Source: Terasakiella brassicae
Lineage (GTDB): Bacteria > Pseudomonadota > Alphaproteobacteria > Rhodospirillales > Terasakiellaceae
Assembly: GCF_014641495.1 (NCBI RefSeq)
Contig: NZ_BMHV01000013.1
Span: forward strand, 36,105 to 100,104
Length of the DNA stretch: 64,000 bases
Direction of reading: 5' to 3'
The position numbers and the translations under genes were made by a program. Shown here one piece after another: positions 56,825 through 64,000 of the stretch (within the stretch, counting starts at the first letter, position 1; the number at the start of each line of letters is the position of its first letter). The notes beneath the pieces are model-generated. The model saw nothing but the letters and a program-made list of their open reading frames with translations, made no database searches and was not told the DNA's origin.

Positions 56825-59484
56825 GCCAGTTTTCTTTTGTCAGCCCGTGGGCTTTCAGCGCCTTATTGTTTTTACCGCTGTTGTGGTATGTGCTGAAAAC
56901 CACACCACCAAAGCCGAAAATCATTCCTTTCCCGGCGGTCCGTTTGCTGCAAGAATTAACCAGCCAGCGCCTGTTGGCAGCAAAAACCCCGTGGTGGGTT
57001 CTCTTGCTGCGCGGGTTGCTGCTTTTATGTTTGATTATCGCATTGGCCGGGCCTGTTTTAAATGCAACGCAATCAAGCCAAACTGATCAAGTTCCCCATA
57101 TCATTCTGATCGATAATGACTGGTCGGTCATGGATCGATGGGACCAACGCCATCAGGAACTTGTGCGACTGGTGGCTAGTGCAAAAGACACAGAACAGCC
57201 CGTTTATATTATGGGAACCAGCCAGCCTGCTCCCTTTGAACAAAAGTCCGATGAGCGTCTAATTTATGAAGCCGAACACCTATCTGCACAACCCTGGCCA
57301 ACCGCGCATGAAGCGGTGTTGCATTCTGTTAAAGAACTGCAATCTACGTTATCAACACGGCCCAAAATAAGCTGGATATCCAATGGCTTTTCAGACCCAC
57401 AAGGGGATCCTTTTTTACAAGACCTCCTGCAAATCGGGGATGTCGATTATATTACGGAAAGCACCCTTCCCCCTTTACCCGTTCTTCATAACGTCACACG
57501 TAAAGGCAAAGGTTTCCACATTGGCCTCACGGAACTGACTACCCCCTCAAACAAAGCGTTGGAGCTTCAATTTCTGGATGCAGATGCACAAGTTCTCCTG
57601 CAAAAGAAATATGAGTTAAAAGCTGGCGAGAATGTTCACGAACAATTTATCGATATCCCGCAAGAACTGAAAAGTCGGACAGAACGCATTCGCATTGCCG
57701 GATTTACAAACCCCGGTGCGCAATATCTGCTGGATGAAAAATGGCGCGATCAAACTGTGGGTCTGATTACACCAAAGGGCAGCGATAAGGCCCTTCTCGC
57801 CCCGTCATACTATGTTGAGAAAAGTCTTGCTCCATACAGCCATCTTCAAATTGCATCCTTAAATGATCTGCTGGATCAATCACTCAGCCTGATTATTGAT
57901 GTGGATTACACAGCCTTCCCCCCCCAACAAAGCGAACGGTTGGAAAACTGGATACAACAAGGCGGTATCTTTGTTCGTTTTGCCAGCGCCCGAAAAGGCG
58001 ACACCAAAGACGGGACAAGTTTTGACCCGTTATTACCCGTGCAGCTCATGCCCGGCGAGCGCACCTTTGGCGGCAGTCTCAGTTGGGACAAACCCCATCG
58101 CCTGGCCCCCTTTGATAATCACAGTCCGTTTTTCGGCCTACCCGTGCCGGATGACATTTCAATCAACAAACAAATTCTTGCCCGCCCCAGTGCCGATCTA
58201 AGCGAAAAGACATGGGCCCGCCTCAGTGACGGGACCCCGTTGGTTACCGCAGCACAAATGGGACGGGGATGGAGCATTCTTTTTCATATCGAAGCTGTTC
58301 CCGGTTGGTCAAAGCTCCCCTTATCCGGCACCTTTGAACAAATGTTGAAAAGGCTTTTAAGCCTGACAACACGCAAATCCACGGCTGTACAAGACGGGCC
58401 GCTTTCCCCTTATCGCCTGTTTGATAGAAATGGTTTTTTAAGCGCCGCAAGCACGCAATTTACACCGATCACATCAAATGAATTGAAAAGTCAAAGCCCT
58501 GATTTTTCCCATCCACCCGGTTTATATGGAACCTCGCAAGCGCCGAAAGCGTATAACTTAGGTCCCTTTGTCAAGGACATGACAACCCTTGATCCAATTC
58601 CACCAACCGTCACGCAACGCACCTTCCATACGGCAAGCGAGCAAGACCTGTCCCTTTGGTTCTTATTTTCTGCCTTCCTTTTGGCCTTGCTTGACTGGCT
58701 TTTAAGCATACGCTTCAAAAAAGTTGCTATTATAAGCGGAAGCGCCCTTGGTGTGATGCTTTTTTCCATCATGCCCGCCCACAGCGAAACAGATTGGGAC
58801 AAGGCATTGGCTGCCGCCAATCAAATGCGACTGGCATATATGCAAAGCCATGACCCGCAACTCAACGAAACACTGGAACGAGGGTTAAACGGTCTGGGGG
58901 CTACTTTGCGCAGGCGTACGGCCGTTGAACTGGCCCCGGCAATGGCGTTCGATCCTGAAAAGGACGATCCGTCCCTCTTTCCCATGATTTATTGGGCGAT
59001 TGAGGATCAGCAAACCATCCTCAGCCCGCAAGCGACAGAAAAACTCAATCGTTTTTTAAAAACCGGTGGATTTATCCTGCTTGATACAATGGGCCAAGAT
59101 CGCCCCGCTTTATTGGCGCAGGCAACCAAAAATCTTGATATCGCCCCGTTGGACCCTGTGGGGGAAACCCACGTTCTGACACGTGCCTTTTATCTGTTGC
59201 AACGTTTCCCCGGTCGGTTTGATCTTGATGGGGTTTGGGTGGAAAGTGACGGCGACATCCAAAATGATAGTGTCTCTTCTGTGTTGATCGGTCGCAATGC
59301 CTGGGCGCAAGCTTGGGCGCGTGATGACAACCTACGTCCCTTATATCCCGTCATACCGGGAGGGGAATTACAACGCGAACAGGCTATGCGCTTTGGGATC
59401 AACCTCGTCATGTATATCCTGAGCGGGAATTATAAAGGCGATCAAGTCCATATTCCCGCTATTTTACAAAGGTTGGGTCTATGA
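56812..59484 (+). CDS. BatA-like N-terminal / DUF4159 C-terminal membrane protein
   Basis: 890 aa from the ATG at 56812 (the frame is open to 56722 inside DUF58). Two N-terminal helices (about residues 14-30 and 62-82) with the aerotolerance (Bat) N-terminal pattern FVSPWAFSALLFLPLLWYVLK, a large periplasmic-looking region with a glutamine-amidotransferase-like fold (about 370-480, ENWIQQGGIFVRFAS), a third membrane region near 635-675 and a C-terminal DUF4159 domain (about 690-890, IYWAIEDQQTILSPQATEKLNRFLKTGG split across it). No MIDAS motif. Partner of MoxR/DUF58; function unknown. Confidence 0.87.
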   Translation: MEGLSQFSFVSPWAFSALLFLPLLWYVLKTTPPKPKIIPFPAVRLLQELTSQRLLAAKTPWWVLLLRGLLLLCLIIALAGPVLNATQSSQTDQVPHIILIDNDWSVMDRWDQRHQELVRLVASAKDTEQPVYIMGTSQPAPFEQKSDERLIYEAEHLSAQPWPTAHEAVLHSVKELQSTLSTRPKISWISNGFSDPQGDPFLQDLLQIGDVDYITESTLPPLPVLHNVTRKGKGFHIGLTELTTPSNKALELQFLDADAQVLLQKKYELKAGENVHEQFIDIPQELKSRTERIRIAGFTNPGAQYLLDEKWRDQTVGLITPKGSDKALLAPSYYVEKSLAPYSHLQIASLNDLLDQSLSLIIDVDYTAFPPQQSERLENWIQQGGIFVRFASARKGDTKDGTSFDPLLPVQLMPGERTFGGSLSWDKPHRLAPFDNHSPFFGLPVPDDISINKQILARPSADLSEKTWARLSDGTPLVTAAQMGRGWSILFHIEAVPGWSKLPLSGTFEQMLKRLLSLTTRKSTAVQDGPLSPYRLFDRNGFLSAASTQFTPITSNELKSQSPDFSHPPGLYGTSQAPKAYNLGPFVKDMTTLDPIPPTVTQRTFHTASEQDLSLWFLFSAFLLALLDWLLSIRFKKVAIISGSALGVMLFSIMPAHSETDWDKALAAANQMRLAYMQSHDPQLNETLERGLNGLGATLRRRTAVELAPAMAFDPEKDDPSLFPMIYWAIEDQQTILSPQATEKLNRFLKTGGFILLDTMGQDRPALLAQATKNLDIAPLDPVGETHVLTRAFYLLQRFPGRFDLDGVWVESDGDIQNDSVSSVLIGRNAWAQAWARDDNLRPLYPVIPGGELQREQAMRFGINLVMYILSGNYKGDQVHIPAILQRLGL

Positions 59485-61523
59485 TGGAAATTTCATTCGC
59501 CCCCCTTCTTCCGCTTTGGTCCCTGTTCAGTTTGGCCGGAATTGTCTGCGTCTTGACAATCCTGTCGATACGAAAAAAACAGCGTGGGGCCATCTTGCGT
59601 TTGCTGGGTGCTGTCCTCGTTCTTCTGGCCCTGATCGGCCCGCAAATTACACGCACGGACACCCGACAAGAAAAAGATATCGCGTTTATTCTGAATGACA
59701 CCTCCACCAGTCAATCCCTTGGGGATCGCAGGGCACAAGGACAACAGGCCCTTGAAAAGTTAAAGATCGATGCCTCTGCCTATCAGGATCTGGAAATCCG
59801 AACCATTGATTTAGCGCCCCAACCCGACGAGGATAAATCAGGCACAAGGATCATCAACCGGATCAAGCAGGCCCTAGGCGCCATTGACCCGGAACGATAC
59901 GCCGGTAGCGTCCTTCTCACCGATGGACAAATTCACGACCTGAAGGACGCATCCAATTTGCCCGGCCCCCTTCATGTTCTGATTACCGGCAGTAAAAAAG
60001 ACGAGGACCGGCGCATTGAAATTGTCGATGCCCCGCGCTATGCCATCGTGGGCAAACCCGTTTTGCTGCGTGTTCGTGTCCTGGATAATGCACAACCCAA
60101 TGCAAAAGCACCACTTTTTCTGTTGCATGAGAACGGTAAAAAACAACGTTTCACCCCGACAGAAGACGGCGTTCAAGAAACGGTCTATATTGCAGATCAT
60201 GCCGGAAGACAGGTTCTTTTGCTTGAAACCCCGGCCCTTGAAAATGAGCTCAGCCTCAACAATAACAAAGTGGCGCTGAGCATTAACGGTGTGCGCGACC
60301 GTTTGCGCGTTTTGCTCGTATCCGGGCAACCTCATCAGGGGCAACGGACATGGCGCAATATCTTACGGTCCGACCCGGCTGTTGATCTGGTACATTTCAC
60401 CATTCTGCGCCCCTCGGAAAAAGAAGACTTTACACCGTTAAATGAACTGTCCCTCATCGCCTTCCCGGTGCGTGAACTTTTTGAAGAAAAACTTAATGAT
60501 TTCGACCTGATCATTTTTGATCGTTATTATCGCCACAATGTCCTGAATGAGAGCTACTTTCAAAACATCGTGCATTATGTTGAAAAGGGCGGGGCCTTGT
60601 TAATTTCTGCCGGACCGGATTTCGCAGGCGCGCGCAGTCTTGCCCAGACCGGATTAAAAATCGTCTTACCCGCCCTACCCACCGGACAAGTGAAAGACGA
60701 TGCGCCCTATCGCCTGCAAAAAACCGAACTGGGCAAACGCCACCCCATCACAACCCAGCTCAACAGTCCGCAAAAAGATTGGGGACGATGGATGCGGATT
60801 GTGAACAGCCAAACCATTTCCGGTCAAACCATTTTACAAAGCGAAAACCAACAACCGCTTTTAATCGTGGACCGTATCCAGCAAGGCCGTGTTGCCATGC
60901 TCTTAAGTGATCATTTGTGGCTGTGGGCGCGGGGCTTTGACGGCGGCGGGCCCCATAACGCACTGGTGCGCAATCTTGTTCACTGGTTGATGAAAGAACC
61001 GGAACTGGAAGAAAACACCCTGCGTCTGCATCAACAAGACGAGCAAACCATCAAAATTATCCGCCACAGCCTGACACCTGAGAACCCGCCCGTTCAAATC
61101 ACCTTTCCTGACGGGACACAACAAAATGTCACCTTGAAAGCACAAGGCAAAGGGATCTTTACGCAACAGATGAACGCCCCGCAAATGGGCATTTATCACG
61201 GGGAAGATACCACGCATCGGACCACCTTGATCAAAGGCAGCCTGAACCCGAAAGAACTGGAAGACCCGCGCGCAACCAAGGCCCTGATTGCCCCCCTAGC
61301 TGAAAAGCTGGACGGGAGTCTGCATTGGCTGGAAGACGGCATGCCCATGGTGCAACGGGTTTCCGTCAAAAGCGAAACGGTTGGTCGAAACTGGATCGGT
61401 CTGCCCAAACGCCATAAGGAAAACGTACTTGGTATAAAACGCAGCAATCTCGTTCCCCTCTGGCTTATCCTGATAGGGGCCGCCGTTTGCTGGTGTTTGG
61501 CATGGTGGCGCGAAAGCCGTTAG
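59481..61523 (+). CDS. Membrane protein with amidotransferase-like domain, last gene of moxR operon
   Basis: 680 aa with two N-terminal helices (about 9-28 and 36-55) and one at the C-terminus (about 657-675), enclosing a large periplasmic region: a VWA-like segment (FILNDTSTSQSLG, SVLLTDGQIHDL) and a ThuA/amidotransferase-like part (DLIIFDRYYRHNVL, VEKGGALLISAGPDFAG). Overlaps the previous stop by 4 bp (ATGA). Its stop codon forms part of the structured repeat at 61519-61573. Function unknown; expected to work with MoxR-DUF58-DUF4159. Confidence 0.85.
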   Translation: MMEISFAPLLPLWSLFSLAGIVCVLTILSIRKKQRGAILRLLGAVLVLLALIGPQITRTDTRQEKDIAFILNDTSTSQSLGDRRAQGQQALEKLKIDASAYQDLEIRTIDLAPQPDEDKSGTRIINRIKQALGAIDPERYAGSVLLTDGQIHDLKDASNLPGPLHVLITGSKKDEDRRIEIVDAPRYAIVGKPVLLRVRVLDNAQPNAKAPLFLLHENGKKQRFTPTEDGVQETVYIADHAGRQVLLLETPALENELSLNNNKVALSINGVRDRLRVLLVSGQPHQGQRTWRNILRSDPAVDLVHFTILRPSEKEDFTPLNELSLIAFPVRELFEEKLNDFDLIIFDRYYRHNVLNESYFQNIVHYVEKGGALLISAGPDFAGARSLAQTGLKIVLPALPTGQVKDDAPYRLQKTELGKRHPITTQLNSPQKDWGRWMRIVNSQTISGQTILQSENQQPLLIVDRIQQGRVAMLLSDHLWLWARGFDGGGPHNALVRNLVHWLMKEPELEENTLRLHQQDEQTIKIIRHSLTPENPPVQITFPDGTQQNVTLKAQGKGIFTQQMNAPQMGIYHGEDTTHRTTLIKGSLNPKELEDPRATKALIAPLAEKLDGSLHWLEDGMPMVQRVSVKSETVGRNWIGLPKRHKENVLGIKRSNLVPLWLILIGAAVCWCLAWWRESR

Positions 61524-61573
61524 CAAATCCCGAGCAAGCAGAAACAGCTTGTAACGATGCCTTTAACGCTAAC
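61519..61573 (+). repeat. Structured repeat, copy 2 (overlaps both convergent stop codons)
   Basis: The outer stem is GTTAGC (61519-61524) with GCTAAC (61568-61573); the apical stem GCAAGC/GCTTGT (61534-61539, 61547-61552, one G-U pair) closes on a 7-nt loop. It shares GCAAATCCCGAGCA and ACGATGC with the copy at 21867, while the apical stem differs and is still paired. It includes the stop of the membrane-protein gene (61521-61523) and that of the lysR gene (61569-61571). Confidence 0.65.
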
Positions 61574-62477
61574 GAATATCTTCCCACGAGGGACAATTGC
61601 CGAACCAGTCTTTCAGGAAGTCTACAAACAGGCGTACTTTTGCAGATAAATGTCGATTGTGGGGATAAACCGCATAAATATTGATCGGTTCAACCTCATA
61701 TTCTTCCATGACAGCTTCCAAGGAGCCGTCTGCAAGTTCGCGGCCAACAATAAAGGCCGGTGAAACCGCAATTCCCGCCCCATTCACCGCCATATCACGG
61801 ATAATATCGCCGTTATTGGCTTTCACATCGCCTTCAATCTTCACCAAGTGGGTTTTGCCGTTTTCCTGATAAGACCAGCCGCCACTATTGCGCGACAGGG
61901 TATAGATCAAACAATTCATATCTTCCAATTGGCGGGGGTGCGTTGGTTTGGCATGTTTTTGCCAGTATTCCGGTGAGGCACACACCACCATCCGGCTGGA
62001 GCCAACTTTCTTCGCAATCAGGGAAGAATCCGGTAAACGACCGATACGAATGGCCAGATCAAACCCTTCGTCCACAATATCGACATAACGGTCATTCAGT
62101 TGCACATCAATGCTCAGATCTTCGTATTTTTCAATAAAGGCCGCAAGCGGTCGACCCAGATGTTTCACGCCAAAACTGACCGGAGCACTGATTTTAAGGT
62201 GCCCGCGTGGCTCGTCCTGTAAACGGGTAATGGCAAGTTCGGCTTCTTCAGCCTCGCTCATAATCCGTTCGCAGCGTTCGTAAAAAACCTGCCCGACTTC
62301 GGTTAAGCTCAGCTTACGTGTCGTTCGGTTTAACAAGCGCACACCAAGACGGTCTTCTAGAAAGGTAACCTTCTTACTGACCGAGCTTTTCGACATCCCC
62401 AGATCATCTGCCGCCTTTGAAAAACTGCCCGATTGCACCACCTGTGCAAAGATCATCATACCTGTCAGATTGTTCAT
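61569..62477 (-). CDS. LysR family transcriptional regulator
   Basis: 302 aa from the ATG at 62477 (GAGGA five bases upstream; an in-frame ATG at 62507 lacks one). The N-terminal winged helix-turn-helix is MMIFAQVVQSGSFSKAADDLGMSKSSVSKKVTFLEDRLGVRLLNRTTR, given here in parts: FSKAADDLGMSKSSVSK is the recognition region. The effector domain resembles CrgA/AaeR-type regulators. Divergent from the glutathionyl-hydroquinone reductase gene by 101 bp, a likely target, as such regulators often control quinone or aldehyde detoxification. Confidence 0.93.
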   Translation of the reverse strand: MNNLTGMMIFAQVVQSGSFSKAADDLGMSKSSVSKKVTFLEDRLGVRLLNRTTRKLSLTEVGQVFYERCERIMSEAEEAELAITRLQDEPRGHLKISAPVSFGVKHLGRPLAAFIEKYEDLSIDVQLNDRYVDIVDEGFDLAIRIGRLPDSSLIAKKVGSSRMVVCASPEYWQKHAKPTHPRQLEDMNCLIYTLSRNSGGWSYQENGKTHLVKIEGDVKANNGDIIRDMAVNGAGIAVSPAFIVGRELADGSLEAVMEEYEVEPINIYAVYPHNRHLSAKVRLFVDFLKDWFGNCPSWEDIR

Positions 62478-62578
62478 CGTTTCCTCATAGAAACAATTAT
62501 GTTCCAAATTGCCCCATTATCATTTCCTGTCGAACAGTACATCATGCAGCATGAATTTTGACAAGAGGAGAATAGGAA

Positions 62579-63502
62579 ATGGGTCTACTCGTTGACGGCA
62601 AATGGCAAGACACATGGTACGATACCAAAAGCACCGGTGGAAAATTCAAACGTCAGGACAGCCGTTTTCGCAATTGGGTCAGCCGGGATGGCACCAGCGG
62701 TTTCAAGGCCGAAGCTGATCGCTATCGCCTCTATGTTTCCTACGCTTGTCCGTGGGCGCACCGCACACTTATTTTGCGCGCACTGAAGGGGCTTGAAGAT
62801 ATCATTGATTTGGTTGTCGTTGATCCTGTTATGAAAGAAAACGGCTGGATGCTCACCGATGGCAATCCCCTGCACACTCTTTATACTCACGTTCAACCTG
62901 ATTATACGGGCCGGGTCACCGTCCCCATTTTATATGATAAAAAATCCAACGCGATTGTCAGTAATGAATCGGCTGAGATCATTCGGATGCTCAATACCGC
63001 CTTTGATGATTTTGCGACAAAGGAATGCGTTGATTTATATCCCGCAGCCCTGCAAACCGAAATCGATGAGATCAATACATTCGTTTATCACAACATCAAC
63101 AACGGTGTGTACAAGGCAGGCTTTGCCACCACGCAAGATGCTTACGAAGAAGCCTTTGAAAACCTGTTTGCCGCCCTTGATAAGGTCGAAGATATCTTAT
63201 CAAAAAACCGCTATCTTGTCGGGAACCACATCAGTGAAGCCGACTGGCGATTATTTACCACGCTTGTGCGCTTTGATGCCGTCTATGTCGGACATTTTAA
63301 ATGCAACAAAAAACGCATTGTCGATTATCCAAACCTGTGGGGATATCTGAAAGACCTCTATCAAGTTCCCGGCGTGGCCAAAACCGTCCATATGGACCAT
63401 ATCAAAACCCACTACTACGCCAGTCACGATACCATCAACCCCACAGGCGTGATTCCATGTGGGCCGGAAATTGATTTCACCGCACCGCATGGTCGGGGGT
63501 AA
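62579..63502 (+). CDS. Glutathionyl-hydroquinone reductase (YqjG/ECM4-type GST)
   Basis: 307-aa Xi-class glutathione transferase reducing glutathionyl-hydroquinones. The catalytic cysteine C57 is in SYACPWAHRTLI, the family signature; the N-terminal VDGKWQDTWYDTKSTGGKFKR is shortened here to its key start VDGKWQD. VSNESAEIIRML and the helical C-terminal domain (ISEADWRLFTTLVRFDAVY) follow. SD GAGGAG before the ATG. Divergent lysR probably regulates it. Confidence 0.93.
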   Translation: MGLLVDGKWQDTWYDTKSTGGKFKRQDSRFRNWVSRDGTSGFKAEADRYRLYVSYACPWAHRTLILRALKGLEDIIDLVVVDPVMKENGWMLTDGNPLHTLYTHVQPDYTGRVTVPILYDKKSNAIVSNESAEIIRMLNTAFDDFATKECVDLYPAALQTEIDEINTFVYHNINNGVYKAGFATTQDAYEEAFENLFAALDKVEDILSKNRYLVGNHISEADWRLFTTLVRFDAVYVGHFKCNKKRIVDYPNLWGYLKDLYQVPGVAKTVHMDHIKTHYYASHDTINPTGVIPCGPEIDFTAPHGRG

Positions 63503-63532
63503 AGACGCTCTGGGCCATTCATAAGCAGGGAT

Positions 63533-63823
63533 ATGAAGCACCCTTGTATTTATATCCTGACAAACAAACCGTATGGCACACTTTATGTCGGTGTCACGTC
63601 CAATTTATTACATCGACTTTATCAACATCAAAATGAATATTTCGATGGGTTTACAAAACGTTACAAACTAAAAAATCTGATTTATTTCGAGATGTACGAC
63701 GACATGGAACATGCCATTCGTCGTGAAAAATCCCTGAAACGCTGGAGACGGGAATGGAAAATTCAGCTTATTGAACAACACAATCCTTATTGGCAGGATT
63801 TATCGTTCAAACTTTCAATGTAA
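63533..63823 (+). CDS. GIY-YIG nuclease family protein, 96 aa
   Basis: Single-domain nuclease. The motif is CIY...LYVG (Y7, Y18, with C in place of the first G), and the expected catalytic residues R28, E65 and N84 are present (LLHRLYQH, IRREKSLKRW, EQHNPYW). Small stand-alone members of this type have no settled role. A REP-like palindrome begins 12 bp after its stop and an IS110 transposase end lies beyond, so the gene may belong to a mobile or repeat-associated unit. Confidence 0.92.
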   Translation: MKHPCIYILTNKPYGTLYVGVTSNLLHRLYQHQNEYFDGFTKRYKLKNLIYFEMYDDMEHAIRREKSLKRWRREWKIQLIEQHNPYWQDLSFKLSM

Positions 63824-63835
63824 GTGTCGCAATAA

Positions 63836-63863
63836 TGGATCCCGGCTCAAGGCCGGGATGACG
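63836..63863. repeat. REP-like palindrome after GIY-YIG gene
   Basis: ATCCCGGC (63839-63846) pairs with GCCGGGAT (63852-63859) around TCAAG; the flanks TGG and GACG complete the common alphaproteobacterial form of this dispersed hairpin. Its arms resemble the copy at 7442-7477. It lies between the GIY-YIG stop and the transposase end. Confidence 0.75.
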
Positions 63864-63889
63864 TTTTGACCAAACTTCTCCTCCCGTCA

Positions 63890-64000
63890 TCAACTCTCTT
63901 GAGCAAACACTTCGTCACGTATTTTTGCGTTGATGATGACGATCAGTTTTCTCATGGCGGCTGTTAAGGCCACAATTGGCCTTTTCCCTTTGGCTATCAG
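63890..64000 (-). mobile_element. IS110-family transposase, C-terminal end (cut by window edge)
   Basis: The last 36 codons of a minus-strand gene are visible, stop at 63890-63892. They read ...GKRPIVALTAAMRKLIVIIN and then AKIRDEVFAQES, the C-terminal signature of IS110/IS116/IS902 (DEDD/Transposase_20) enzymes. The rest lies to the right of the window. The 26 bp between the palindrome and the stop may hold the element's right end. Too short to appear as a full open frame. Confidence 0.8.

Noticed and set aside
61519..61573. Integron attC-like site (GTTAGC ... GCTAAC)
   Set aside because: The core boxes do not follow the RYYYAAC/GTTRRRY order, there is no cassette array or integrase, and the second copy at 21867 lacks these boxes.

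Overview
The window reads as a chromosomal segment of a marine, motile, respiratory alphaproteobacterium, most likely in or near the Rhodospirillales. The evidence is a two-subunit methylmalonyl-CoA mutase, alphaproteobacterial DUF3422, DUF1285 and DUF1127 proteins, an ilvE-marR-ompR-envZ block, a PomAB-like (sodium-type) flagellar stator, a complete norCBQDEF nitric oxide reductase cluster and an encapsulated-ferritin-like protein. Moderate GC and the gene mix would fit a Terasakiella-like genome, but I cannot place it to genus. Nearly all of the window is ordinary, densely coding core chromosome. Only the right edge (about 63.5-64.0 kb) looks mobile.

Layout. 0-3.2 kb: aconitase (cut by the window edge) behind a small ferritin-like protein. 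3.2-8.6 kb: mutA-mutB-meaB for propionyl-CoA/methylmalonyl-CoA metabolism, followed by a PleD-like diguanylate cyclase. 9.9-16 kb: DUF3422 protein, RsmB, an unknown protein coupled to HrpB helicase. 16.2-19.5 kb: PomA/PomB-like stator genes and a pseudo-receiver/pentapeptide-repeat protein. 19.4-27.9 kb: degenerate Fe-ADH homologue, flavoprotein, alanine dehydrogenase with divergent Lrp regulator, and a two-gene NAD-linked formate dehydrogenase. 27.9-35.1 kb (minus strand): glycosyltransferase, GNAT and norCBQDEF. 35.3-40.1 kb: hybrid histidine kinase with a periplasmic binding protein, GlxA-type regulator and divergent isochorismatase-like hydrolase. 40.1-44 kb: ilvE, marR, an OmpR/EnvZ-type pair, DUF1127. 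44-49.5 kb: cobalamin genes cobK-cbiD and cobA, cobB with a SCO/TauE-like copper pair between them. 49.6-52.1 kb: a hemerythrin-NIT-MCP chemoreceptor. 52.1-61.5 kb: CCA-adding enzyme, small membrane protein, Nudix, DUF1285, and the moxR-DUF58-DUF4159-membrane protein operon. 61.6-64 kb: LysR with a divergent glutathionyl-hydroquinone reductase, a GIY-YIG nuclease, a REP-like palindrome and the end of an IS110-family transposase.

How the genes fit together: the B12 genes supply the cofactor for MutAB, with MeaB as its GTPase chaperone. norCBQDEF, a Fnr-type box in front of norC and the hemerythrin/NIT chemoreceptor point to life at low oxygen with nitrogen oxides. Formate dehydrogenase and alanine dehydrogenase feed NADH. 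The stator, chemoreceptor and diguanylate cyclase are motility and signalling parts.

Most notable observations: (1) two copies of a small structured repeat at the stop codons of convergent genes, with different but still paired apical stems; (2) a GIY-YIG nuclease gene directly followed by a CCGGGAT-type palindrome and an IS110 transposase end; (3) a chemoreceptor carrying a complete cytoplasmic hemerythrin site and a periplasmic NIT domain; (4) a formate dehydrogenase beta subunit with a compacted NuoE-like [2Fe-2S] segment fused to NuoF; (5) an encapsulated-ferritin-like protein with neither encapsulin neighbour nor cargo tail. No rRNA, tRNA, CRISPR array or cobalamin riboswitch was recognised.
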